Below are positions 10,861 to 22,013 of a stretch of DNA of 64,000 nucleotides, piece by piece (positions within the stretch are counted from its first letter, which is position 1; every line of letters starts with the position of its first letter). The notes below the pieces were generated by a model. That model was not told the origin of the DNA and did no database searches. It saw only the letters and a program-made list of their open reading frames with translations. Origin of the DNA: Dendrolimus kikuchii (Eukaryota > Arthropoda > Insecta > Lepidoptera > Lasiocampidae); NCBI GenBank assembly GCA_019925095.2, contig CM034389.1, positions 15,816,435 through 15,880,434 on the forward strand, read 5' to 3'. The position numbers and the translations under genes were made by a program.

Positions 10861-13110
10861 CAAAACCAGTTTATAGACAACGAAGTTTTGGCTGAACATA
10901 CACAAAAAATACATGACGAATTGAAAACCTGCTCCTTTTTTGAACGTGGTTAAATAATTATCAACGCCAACGGAGACATTGCCGGTTGTATTGTTATATG
11001 AGAGAAAAACAATTTGGTAAATTAAATAAGAAATCGTGCTTATATTTAGGCAAGAACAAGGTTCGATCGACCCCACACAACCTTAGATGTGGTGCGAAAC
11101 TTTTAACAAGTCAGCTGGGTAAAGTAAAAAGTGCTGTAAGCAGACCGTTATCCAATAAAGCTTTCACAACTTTGTTTTTACAGTTCATCTGAGAATCTAG
11201 TTATACGTGTATCCCTAAACGTTACAACCTCCTTCACACAGTAAACTTGTCACGATCGAGCCAGATAGAGATAATACTAGCATATTTACCAAATGAAGAC
11301 GAGTGCTTTAAGGGGACATGATAGGAGTAAACATTAAGATGATGGGCAACAACGTTTTGTTTGAATATCACTGTTTTTTGTTAATTGCTGGTATCTAACA
11401 GATCTATGGCCTGCTAGTGTCTGCCCTGTCATGATTAGTGAGCATCGTTACTCAAGGTGCATACATTGTATAGGTACGTCCAAAACTGGTTCATCAATTT
11501 TTATTTCTAAAATTAAAATCAAAGGAGACCGAGAGGCTTTCATACATTCTTGGGCCAAGATTGTAAGAATATGAGAGTGATTTTAAGATTTCTTTTTATT
11601 ATGTTGATATTTTATTTGTTGATATCGATAAATTCATTCACATAAATTGATTATGGTAATCGATAGCTTATTTTATCTGTGACCTTTTAAAATATCTCGT
11701 CTTCTAGATAAAATTTACAGTTGTTGTTTTCCATTTTGTAATAGAAAAATATAACACTTTTTTCAGTCATATCTCAACTCATTATATTTCGTCCACCCAA
11801 AAGTCTCCTTTTGTTGTTTTAATGACTCATATAGTTTATACACAGATTACTTTAGACGTAAAGAATATAATTTTTTTTACATAACTCTTTCATCTACTCA
11901 TGTCTTTACATACAAGTATTCCTATGACGCAGCACAAGACATAATCATGTAAAATATTGAAGTCAGTTTCGGTTTCCTTTTCCGACTTACATAAGAATAA
12001 ATACACTTGACACGAAACTTAATAAAGCAAGTATAATTTCTTCAAGTACCCAATTAAATTGAAGCTATTTCTTTTTTTATATTAATTGTAGATGTATTTT
12101 GAATCAAATTTAAAGTCATCGTTGCGCGTTGTATTAAAGAGAACTTAGTTTTAACAAACGACTCATCTGAAAACCCACTTTGATATTCTTAGTCTTTGAT
12201 CCGTGTTCAGGCGTGGTACTTAGTAATTATTATGGTATGTAAGTCAGTCACAGTTAATGTTGTTCTTAATGATAAATGTTAGTGTTGTGAAAGACAACAA
12301 AAACGGTCATTTTATTGACTATGTTATATTGAGCTTTATTCTTCTAAGTGAAAAAGTTTCGAGATGATATTTAAGCGATAAAATTAAAATATTCCGCGGC
12401 CCTGTGACACTTCGAGTATTCGAAAATAATATATTTTGATATTACATAGTAAGTAATATTTTAACGGAATACGTAACGATGTAGCTAAAAGATAATCACC
12501 ACTTGTCGTAACTTTGCGCCTTGCAGTCTCTATTCTTACTTAATCATTAGGAGTCTATTGTAGTTTACTTCTGTAATTATAATTAATGGCTCATGCCAAA
12601 AGTGCTTAAAAGTAATTAACAGCAGGCCAAATTTAACATTTGCCTTGTAAATGTAAGAGCTACGTATATGTATTTAAATTCTGTGCAATCAAACTTCAGA
12701 AGCAAAGTATAATGTTTTGTAGGGACTATATTTTACGACCATTGCGTGTACCCTTGGATACAAGTACATATCTATAAAATTGAAAGTGAGGTAGCTTGGC
12801 TTTGGGAGAGGAAGCCTCGATCGTATTTTCAAAGAATTTACGTTCGGGACGATTTTATGTCCAATACCAATGAATATTGGATTCGATTTCGCTCCCCTAA
12901 GGTTTCCTGCTGACGTAAAGTGTCCAACTAGCGAAATCTGTGCCAGAAGTAACGAAATAGTCGCACACTAATTGACATTTTCAAATTAGATGAACAGAAA
13001 AAGAAACAGCTCAGGGTTATATTTTTACCACGTAAATAAAATAAAGTACCTACTGTTTATGGTAAGTCTTGAATTTATTTGAATATTTTTATGATTCTGC
13101 CTTTAATTAC
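10861..13110. other. AT-rich non-coding DNA
   Basis: No exon, RNA gene or named repeat could be supported here. Confidence 0.45.
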
Positions 13111-13422
13111 TTTTTTTACGGAAGGAGTTCAGAAGACAGGCAGGCGGCCCACTTGATAGAAAGCGGTTACCATGGCCTAAGAACATTTGCAACATCAAAG
13201 GTGCTACAAATGCCCTGCTGGTCTCTTAAGGGAGACTGGAACCTGTCACTAATGCCGGAACATAACACGAGATTGCAATGGCGGCATACTCTAGACCAGG
13301 GGTGGTCGCCATCCAGTCGAGCAAATACCCTACCACCTGACTGTGGGTTGTTTTGTCGCCTCTTACGATAGGCCGATACAATTTCGCCAAAGGAAATTGT
13401 ATTCTTTCCCGTTCCTGCACGG
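13111..13422 (-). repeat. Retroposon with A-rich 3' end (GGTAACCGCTTTC family), full-length-like copy
   Basis: Read on the minus strand it starts at CCGTGCAGGAACGGG. It passes a 'CACCCCTGGTCTAGAGTATGCCGCC' block and 'GGTAACCGCTTTCTATCAAG', and ends in CTTCTGAACTCC plus an A-rich tail (T-run at 13111). Related copies: 35931-36204 (plus), 38885-38990 (plus, 3' end only) and a distant one at 61411-61500 (minus). Common in Lepidoptera in my recollection; origin not certain. Confidence 0.6.
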
Positions 13423-14441
13423 ATAATTTTTTTATTCCATTTTAAATGTTATTGATGAAGTCATCTCATGAGTATTAAGAGTAGAAATAAAAATCACGTT
13501 GAACAAGATTTTTGTATTCTTCTTCTGTGTTTGGGTTATTGCTACCACGCTTTCAGCAATGATGTTGAAAAAAAAATTGTGTCAAAAATTTATGTACCTA
13601 TATTGAATGTAAATAATAATCAAACCGATTTTCATGTCACATTCATACATAGTGTACCTATTTCGGTATTTTAAAATGTCATGGCGACATCGAGGTCGAA
13701 CAAATTTTCGGTATATATATTAACCTTTCCATAAATATAAGAAAGTTAAAAATTAGCTTTTTGTCGTTTTAGCTGATAGAAATGTTGAGGAACGTTATTT
13801 CTCAAAGCAGTATTACAAAAGGCAGAATAAAAATAATGGGCAATCTCAATTATTAACGAACACTTATTGGTATACCTACCGACTTTTCGTTATCTCATTT
13901 TATGAACACTGGTATCGTTTGTTGGGTGGTCTATAAAAATATATAGGTCAATATTATATCGTAATAAAGACGTTAACTCAGGGCTGGGTCTGAATAAACA
14001 GACAATTTTCTTGCACAGTTCGGAGCTAATGTGCTGCTATTACCAGAAAACAAAAGATAAGGTACAAGTAACGTCGTGAAGATGTTTTGTATCTAAAAAT
14101 AATGAAATTCATGCATTGTTATCAAGGAAAATTACAGCAATTTAGTTGTAAAAAGCTTTTTCTCTTGTCATATTCTATACTTCTATTTAATTTTTGGTTG
14201 AAAATGGAATCTAAATAAAATATTATTTGCGTCTATCAAGGAAATGGCTTCTGTTTTGAGGCAAAGGTGATGTTTTTTGATTGGTCATAAAAAATTGTTA
14301 TTTCTTTGGAAATCTTTGCACAGTATAAAACAAAGTCGCTTTCCGCGTCCGTTTGTATATTCGTTAACCCCTCCTAAATTACACAACGGATTTTTTATCG
14401 GTTATCAGATAATTTTTTCACTGAAGTTATACCTATATATA
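13423..14441. other. AT-rich non-coding DNA
   Basis: No gene or named repeat supported. Confidence 0.45.
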
Positions 14442-15698
14442 ATAGGTTGGGGAAAAAGTCTTTTCGCATATAGTATGTATGAACTTGTAATAAGATCTCT
14501 TTGGCTATACCATTTGCATCTGGCTAGTTTTGGTATCATTAAAAAGTTTTAATTTTGAAGAAGACAATTTCAAATTCAAATTAGGAAAATGTGTGATTTT
14601 CATTTGTTTTTTTTTATTGTTAAAATGAGTGAATCTAATGAAGAAATTCGATACATTTTAAAATTTTACTACAAAAAAGGTAAAAATGCAACACAAGCCG
14701 CGAAAAAATTTGTGATGTTTATGGACCTAATGCAGTATCTGTGAGAGTAGCGCAAATTTGGTTTAAGTGTTTTCAATCCGGAAATTTTGATATCAAAGAT
14801 GCACGTCGCTCTGGTCGCCCTGTTACGGACAAAATTGATGCCATTTTTAAACAAGTGGAGCAAGATCGGCATATTAGTAGTTACGATGTAGCTGGAGAAC
14901 TGAGAATTGACCAAAAAACGGTTTTGGCGCATTTGAAAAAAGCTGGGTACACAAAAAAGCTCGATATTTGGGTGCCTCATGAGCTCACTGAAAGAAACCT
15001 AATGAACCGTGTACTCATTTGTGATTCTTTATTACGACGTAATGAAACGGAACCATTTTTGAAGAAGCTGATAACTGATGATGAAATGTGGATCACGTAC
15101 CACAAGAACGTGCGAAAAAGATCGTGGTCAAAGGCCGGTCAGGCTTCACAGACTGTGGCGAAACCCGGGTTAACTCGCAATAAGATGATGCTGTGTGTAT
15201 GGTGGGATTGTAAGGGTATTGTTCATTATGAGCTGTTACCGGCAGGCAGGACCATCGATTCTGAACTGTACTGTACTGCGAACAACTGATGAGATTAAAG
15301 CAAAAAGTTGAGACAAAGCGGCCGGAATTAATTAACAGAAGGGGTGTGGTGTTTCACCATGATAACGCTATACCTCACACATCTTTAGCCACTCAGCAAA
15401 AATTACGAGAGTTTGCCTGGGAGGTGTTAATGCATCCGCCGTATAGTCCTGACCTTGCACCTTCAGATTTTCAATGTCAGGTTAACATCATGAGAGGACT
15501 GCCAAAAGCACTTGTCGCAGTTTTTTGATCAGAAGCCCCAAAATTTTTATAGCAATGGGATCACGTCCCTACCTACAAGATGGCAAAAATTTATCCAACA
15601 AAATGGCACCTACATACTTTAGTCAAATGTAAATAAACTTTATAAAAAAACCTTTTGAATTGTATATAAAATGCGAAGAAACGTTTTCCCCAACCTAA
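14442..15698 (+). mobile_element. Dead mariner (IS630/Tc1 superfamily) with both terminal repeats
   Basis: Bounded by imperfect inverted terminal repeats: ATAGGTTGGGGAAAAAGT at the left and the reverse complement of TTAGGTTGGGGAAAACGT at the right. Both continue with a shared TTCGCAT block and are flanked by TA. Length about 1.26 kb, normal for mariner. The enclosed transposase is broken several times, so the copy cannot produce its own enzyme; its ends might still be recognised by a related transposase. Confidence 0.92.
14625..15622 (+). pseudogene. Mariner transposase, multiply disrupted
   Basis: Begins MSESNEEIRYIL and ends QQNGTYIL before TAG (15620-15622). It shows the mariner landmarks: an HTH region, the WVPHELT motif, first catalytic Asp in ITDDEMW, second in HHDNAIPH, third in YSPDLAPSD with 34 residues between the last two (D34D). 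Lesions: a 1-bp loss in an A-run near 14710; a 5-bp tandem duplication (TACTG) near 15270 that shifts frame and stops at 15289; an internal deletion after APSDF near 15470; and an in-frame TGA near 15495. Confidence 0.9.
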
Positions 15699-15973
15699 TA
15701 TATAAAAAAAAGTTTTATTGCAAGGAACATAGAGCTATTTGTTAGCCTTTGAAGCGCGACGGAGCTGCAGGGAAATCTCTAGTTAGGCATAAATATAACG
15801 GTAAAACTATAATTTTATAATATTTATCCGTTTTTAGAGATCCCTTAAGAAATATCATCTTCGTCGGCCCCTTTCTCCGTCTGTCCCACTAACATTTTAT
15901 ATTATAAAAAGCTGTAGGTATTATGCATAGGTACATTCTATAGCGTACTGAAACTGAGAAAAACTAAAAATTA

Positions 15974-16072
15974 ACGGTCTTATTTCTATTGCGATAGAGC
16001 AAGTTTGAAGGCTTCTTTAAGAACCATAAACAAGTCTCCAAACTTACTGTAACTCAAATATGAATAAGACCG
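15974..16072. repeat. Short MITE with inverted ends CGGTCTTATT...AATAAGACCG
   Basis: Left half CGGTCTTATTTCTATTGCG...GAGCAAGTTTGA and right half TCCAAACTTACTGTAACTC...GAATAAGACCG are near reverse complements around a short centre (TTAAGAACCATAAACAAG). No coding capacity. A second copy at 35877-36254 is split by a retroposon. Confidence 0.65.
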
Positions 16073-16814
16073 CAATGGTTTATTAAATATCTTCAGGGCT
16101 GTGTAACCCAATGATGGGAACAATAAAGGCTGGTCACCTCTGCGGAACCCTTTATTGTGCGTAGAATGACACGTAGTTAGTCAATTTATTTTATATTATA
16201 TGTATGTTACAATAAAATATAAACATTTAACTAATATTAGTTGTTAGAAAATCTATTAATCTATTAAGGCTAACTATACTATACTTATACAAGAAAAAGG
16301 TATAATGAGATATAATCTGTAAATATAGTCTTATCACGTAACAAGGATGTCATTGTGTAGACTAAGATTGAAAACGTCGACAACAATCAGGAAAACAGTT
16401 TCACTGGCGTTCGTGTAATTTATTAGTCATAAATGTGACCCCGTAACTAGAATAAAAAAGAAAAGTGATTTATGTCATTCTCTGATGTTATCGAATCGGT
16501 GCGGGGGCGATATATCCGTATATCTATAATAATATCTACTATATTTAATATACAATGTGTGATTATAAAAATAATTTATAAATTGATAATCGTTAAAATT
16601 CTTTTATGGTCAGAAGTAGGCAAACTGCAGCTGAAAAGTAGTAACTATCATATTTTATGGAATTTTGCAAGAATAGGAGCGTCAATCCATTGCCAGTCTG
16701 CAAAGAATTTTATTGTATATAACTTATGTGTATATTTTTAAATATAGTATAGTTATATTATTAAAATGTAATACGTACAATAATTACGTATACCACTCTT
16801 AATCAGCAATATTC

Positions 16815-16935
16815 TTGCCACGGGTTGTCTGGAAGAGATCGCTTTTTAACGATAAGACCGCCTTTGTACACAATTAGAATGATACTAGTTCGTAAGTTTT
16901 CTGTAATGGTGTACATTAAAGTGTTTTCTATTTAT
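16815..16935 (+). repeat. LINE 3'-end fragment (CR1-like)
   Basis: Contains GGTTGTCTGGAAGAGATCGC, then 'GATAAGACCGCC' and a 'GGTGTACATTAAAGTG' end. This matches the 3' UTR of the LINE at 19257-20335, which has the same blocks in the same order at 20215-20335. Only the 3' end was inserted or retained. Confidence 0.6.
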
Positions 16936-17779
16936 AAGTTTATGACGATGAAGTTAGTCCTAGACGGGAATTTCTCTCCAAACCCTTGTAGTTAAATACT
17001 TTATTACTTTAATTCGAGTAACACAATACAAGACATGTTAAGAATATGTCTGAGCTCAAAACTATTGACTTACAAATTTAAAAAATTGTATTATAATAGT
17101 GCTTACGAAGCAGTGTTAGTTAAAATATGGTTAGTTACTATTAGTTCCTTAACATATTTTACCCCGCCTGACGTAATTTTTACTAGACTTTGATTATGGA
17201 ATAAAAATATTTAATAAATAAAAACAATGTTTTTGAACGCCAAGATAAATTACAAATTTGTAGTTTGTACCTTTATTTAAACGAGAAAAATAGGAAATAA
17301 CACACCTGGTTTCGAATTCAAAGATTGGGACATTATCAAGATAGGATGACGATAATTTGAAAAATCTGCAAACCCTAGCTAGCAACCTAAGTGAGTAAGA
17401 TAGGTAGATACAGATGTTGTTAATAGGAGTTATTAGAAGTACACCAATTACAAACATGTGACGGTGAAAGGAAGTTGAAACCTTCATCTATAGGTATATT
17501 ATACGTTTTTATAAATCGAGTAAAATATTTAATATATCACGTGTATAGGTCATTTATATAAATTGATAGCAGTGGGCCGGCAAAAGGGCGGTTTAGCTAT
17601 TGTTTGCATCTTTTGTTTGTTGGCATACTGGAACCAGTAATAACGATCAAGTATTAAAATTTCGGTCACGTTGTTGACAAAAATTTATGGGGCTTTTAGG
17701 AACGGCAGTAGGACTCATGGTTTTATATTATTCGAGACAGATAATAAATTAATTTAATGTAGGTACCTACAATCATACG

Positions 17780-18005
17780 ATTTATGGTCGCGGAGAATCA
17801 CTTAGGTAGTTATTTTGCCCTAATGCGCATATTGTCACTCACAACTACCATATGTTGACGGTGAACATTGTAAGCAAATCAGCACAACGAAAATACCAAT
17901 CTGTAAATGCCGACAATCCGCCTTGAGCAAGCATGGCAGGTATATCGTCCGTTTCTGGAAGAAGAGACACCCGAGCTCAGTCTACCCACCCCAAACACTT
18001 GTATT
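17780..18005 (+). repeat. tRNA-derived SINE fragment
   Basis: The 'CCCTAATGCGCATATTGT...ACGGTGAACATTGTAAGCAAAT' string parallels the body of the SINE at 29860-30150 ('CTAATGTGCATATTGT...ACGGTGAAGGAATACATCGTGA'). The tRNA-like head is missing. Confidence 0.5.
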
Positions 18006-18062
18006 GCATATTTAAGGGTTGGTATGACGATATTATAATTTAAAATATACATAAATAGGTGT

Positions 18063-18365
18063 GTGTATATAACTAATATTGAAGCTGCACAAGTTTTGAC
18101 AACACTGCCAAGAATTATGTCTGGATGGAAAATGATGGAGATCTACTACCTTAGAAGTAGATCGTCGGGTCAGCTTCTGCCATGTGACCCTGATTTGGGT
18201 ATTCAAAGGAAGAGCATCATCGAAGTGGTTTTAATGGGTATTCGGTATACATCTCGAGTCCCACACTACCCAATTATTGTCCCGGGCACGAGGGTGTTGT
18301 GCATAATAACTTGCCTTTCTGGAATAATCTGGATGTCGATGGCTGACAACATCTAACGTATCTCA
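18063..18365 (+). repeat. LINE-like 3' region, unclassified
   Basis: A GC-richer block with 'GGGTATTCGGTATACATCTCG', 'CCCACACTACCC' and 'TGTCGATGGCTGACAACATC'. I recall such strings as common retroelement-derived sequence in Lepidoptera. The frame at 18063-18356 has no recognisable domain and is not called a gene. Confidence 0.4.
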
Positions 18366-19256
18366 ATAATAAAAACTATCTTTATTTTTTATTTTAGTGT
18401 TAAAATATTTTTAATTGTTCCTTAGAAATGGGTTTTGTAAATAAGTAGCCACCACGTGATATATTATACCAGTCAAACTTTTAATGAATTCCGATTTACG
18501 ATTCGGTCGTTTATTTTATCTTAGGCAAGATCGTAAGTTCCTATCGAATAAACTTGTATTTCACATGGGAACAAATTTTCCTGTGATTAAAAGTATCATT
18601 CATTTATGTCTACTTTTAAATGTAAAAGCTGTATTATCTAATTAACTATATAGTGAATTGCATACGAATTGGTCTATATTGATGCTACTTTTACTTTTTT
18701 TTAGGGTTCCGCGAAAAAAAATCATGAGGACATAAGTCGTGGGCACAGCTAGTACGGAATACATAAAGACAAAAGCACCTTGCAAACAGTTCAACAAATA
18801 CATAAACATCTAAATAAATCCTTTTACGTCTATGTATATATGTAGTGTAGTATTTATAGTATGACCATGTTTACCTATGATATGGTCTAATATAAACGTA
18901 GACTTTTGTTCTATAAGTAATGTACGACTACCTTGCGTAGCTTTGATATAATATAGGCAGGCCTTGATTTGAGTGGTTTTTCCAATTCGTTTGTCGTGTA
19001 TCAAACGTTTAAGCTCAATAGAGATATCGAAAAGATTTATAGGTCACGCAAGTCTTGATTAAAAACCCCTGTGTAAGGTTTTGTACTTAGGGGGTTAAGA
19101 ATATTTTACATTTATTTTCATTAATTTCATTTAATTCTTGTTAAGTAAATTAATATTCACATTATTAGCTAGGTAACATTTAAAAATATGTCTAGTAACC
19201 ATTTTTAATTACTTATCAAAGAACAGTGGCGGTTTCCTTTAAAAGAACCCTATTAT
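18366..19256. other. AT-rich non-coding DNA
   Basis: No gene or named repeat supported. Confidence 0.45.
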
Positions 19257-20335
19257 TAATTGCAGAATGCTGGTTCTATTAATTTCTTCATACATAGCAC
19301 ATGTGTGTGCCGACTGCAAATGTATATCGGATCGGAGTAGGTACTATGAGCTCAGTGTTAATCCTAGTAAAACCCAAACTATTATCACTGGAAGTAACAA
19401 AATGATTTCTAGGATTGACTGGTCCTTGTTACCACCAATCATGTTTGATGGGACTGTTGTTCCTATTAGAGATACAGTGATATGAGACATAGATAAATCG
19501 TTATCTTGGGGCCTTCAGTTTCAGAAAATCAGCCAGAAAATATTTGCGTCAGCTGCTTCTCTACGCCGTCTGCAATATTTTCTACCATTTACCACTAAAA
19601 TAGCGCAATCGCTCCTTCTTCCTATACTTGTTTATGGTGACGTCAACTATCTAGATCTTAACCAGAACCTATTAGGTAAACTTGAGCGACTTCAAAATTT
19701 CTATATACGATTCATATTTGGCTTACGCAAATATGATCACATATTTGAATTTCGCACAAAGCTCAAATGGTTGCCAATTCGACTTCGCCTTAATGCTCAT
19801 GTTCTGTCTCTTCTTTATAACGTAGTTTGATCCTAGGACCCCGTCTTATCTTAAAGAACGTTTTCAGTTCTTTCACAGTGTTTCGAGGTCTCTGAACACG
19901 TCAGAGAGGTTGCGACTTAGGACACCGATACATACTACGTAGATTTACGCAAGATCGTTCTCTTTTCAGGTTGTGCATCTCTGGTATGCTCTGTCGGCAG
20001 ATGTCCGATCTGTTAAACCTATCCATTCCTTTAACAGACTTGTGAAGGAGCACTATCTAACTATATAACGTGTTTATTGTTTGTTTTGTATGTCTATATA
20101 CGTATATATTTTTAGAACTATAATATATGTATTATAATTATTTTATTATTATATTAATATCTATTTCAACTGCACACCAACGCTATCTATGCAATTAGAT
20201 CTTGTCCATCCAAAGGTTGCCTGGTAGAGATTGCTTTCAGCAATTAGGCCGCCAATTGTACTCTACCTTTTAGTAAGTTTATTGTGTATTTTTTCTATGA
20301 AATGTTGGTGTACAATAAAGAGTATTGTATTGTGT
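19257..20335 (+). mobile_element. 5'-truncated, decayed CR1-like LINE
   Basis: Translation with stops ignored gives the end of a reverse transcriptase and its C-terminal region: LSVNPSKTQTIITGS, a DKSLSWGLQFQKISQKIF segment, LRRLQYFLP, SLLLPILVYGD, KLERLQNFYIRFIFGLRKYD and KLKWLPIRLRLNAH. These are typical of CR1/Jockey-group LINEs. In-frame stops (near 19483 and 19827) and frame changes make it a pseudogene. The 3' UTR carries GGTTGCCTGGTAGAGATTGC and ends GTACAATAAAGAGTATTGTATTG without a poly-A tail, as in CR1 elements. Confidence 0.75.
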
Positions 20336-21832
20336 TTGCATAGAATACGAGATTAGAATAGGATAGGTACTTTTATCCCTAAGTATGGGATATTTTCCGT
20401 ATAATACAGATGGATAGTTTTAGTAAATTTATAATAATAAAATATTAGGAATATAAAGAAAACGATTTGCAAAAGTATAATTAATCTGTTCTCCAAGTTA
20501 AAGTACGCATCTAATTAGAAGGGATGTATTAAAGTTTATTGGCATGGAATGGTGACGTCATTATTGTTTGTAGGACTTGCTTTAATTAAATACCTAAGAA
20601 ACTATTTGGGGTAAAATGGCACGTCGAGCGTTAACTATTCCCAAAGTTGTCCAATTTATAAGTAAATTTATGACTGTTCTGTTTTCAAAGCCAGGAAAAT
20701 GTATTGGAGGACCAATTTTGCACTGAAGTTAAATTAATAGCTAATTAAACGGCTGCGATTGGTCGGCAAATAGACCGCTCGCGCCGTTTATGCTCTTATA
20801 TTTTGGCTATTTGTGAAATTGTTTGAAGTTTATACGTTGGTACAACTTGAAGCTGTAATTTTATTATTTAATATTAATTTTCTTCTATCTGTGTTTTAAT
20901 TTTCGTTACTGCTATTATGCATAATATCGCAAGATGATTAAAACTTAAATATAATCAACATTTTGTTTGTGGATAATGTACCTAGTTGTATATATTCTAA
21001 CTTCACATTATATTGTCTTGTTGTTGTGATTACTGTCTTTTATAAATCGAGCCTGTTGAGGAAAAATATCGTAAGCTACAAAATTTAGGTATTTCACTTT
21101 TTTCTTGTAAATAATTAAGAACCAAATATGTACAAAGATCCTTAAGCCCGCCTATATATATGCGGTACTGGCAAAATTATATGTATGTATATGTCGCTTA
21201 CGACGTTCTTCCATAAAATACTCAATATAGCTCAATACACAGCTATCAATAAACACAAATAAACAATATGTCACATACAAAAAAATGTTAGCTTGTAGTT
21301 AGTATATGTCAAATTGGTTATTTTTATGAGGTACCTACAGTTTTGAATAGAGGTATTTTATCGTTCACCCTCCTGGTTCGATCAGCAAAGCAGAAGTACT
21401 AACCTTTGTGAAGTTATTGCTCTAGACTCGAAATTACATATTTCGTAAAAGTTTATTGCGACCCACTTGACCCTAAGGTAAATGAGTCTTAAAGTTTTTT
21501 GTTATATTGTTACATAATCCTGAAGAATTTTGTTGAGTAGCATTTTCTTATTAAGTTTAATTTATTAGTCTTGAATAAACTTTAATAAATGAAATTGGAT
21601 AGAAGGAAGATCATGTTTTATTAAACGCAGGAAGTCAGAACCTATATTAGTATTACATAAGATAATTGTAAAATAAGCTCTACGCCGTCGCGAAATATCA
21701 CGTATCAGATATATACATGTTACTAGCGCTGATATCGTATTGACATACATTATCAAAATAATATCGGATAACAATTCTCCAAAAGACATAGAACTTGATA
21801 TACGGTATTTATATCGATTATTAAATCCTTAC
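20336..21832. other. AT-rich non-coding DNA, probably alpha-catulin intron 2
   Basis: No exon, RNA gene or named repeat supported. It follows the donor site of alpha-catulin exon 2 (minus strand), so it is inferred to be intron. No later alpha-catulin exon was recognised anywhere to the left. Confidence 0.45.
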
Positions 21833-22013
21833 CAGCTGCTCTTGCTTCCTTACATGCCAGCACCATGCTTTGTCGCACGTCTGGGTTGTCGTCGGCAATA
21901 GTTTCCCCGACAGCGACAAACCGTTCAACAGCACAGCAGACGGCGGCGCCCACTCGCTGTACTGCTGCACCACCAGCCGCCGCTTCACCTCTTGTTGCCA
22001 CCAGAGTGCCAAT
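21833..22013 (-). CDS. alpha-Catr: alpha-catulin coding exon 2
   Basis: Acceptor TTTAATCAG|ATTGG, donor GCAGCTG|GTAAGG; 181 nt, entering in phase 0 and leaving in phase 1. The translation begins IGTLVATRGEAA and contains VERFVAVGETIADDNPDVRQ and LACKEARAAG. The ETIAD(D/E)N and AC.EA..AG blocks are the family match. It is GC-rich against AT-rich introns. Confidence 0.83.

Noticed and set aside
14669..14980. 103-codon minus-strand frame
   Set aside because: Shadow of the mariner transposase region on the other strand.
18063..18356. 97-codon plus-strand frame as a gene
   Set aside because: No domain; the sequence resembles a dispersed retroelement 3' region.
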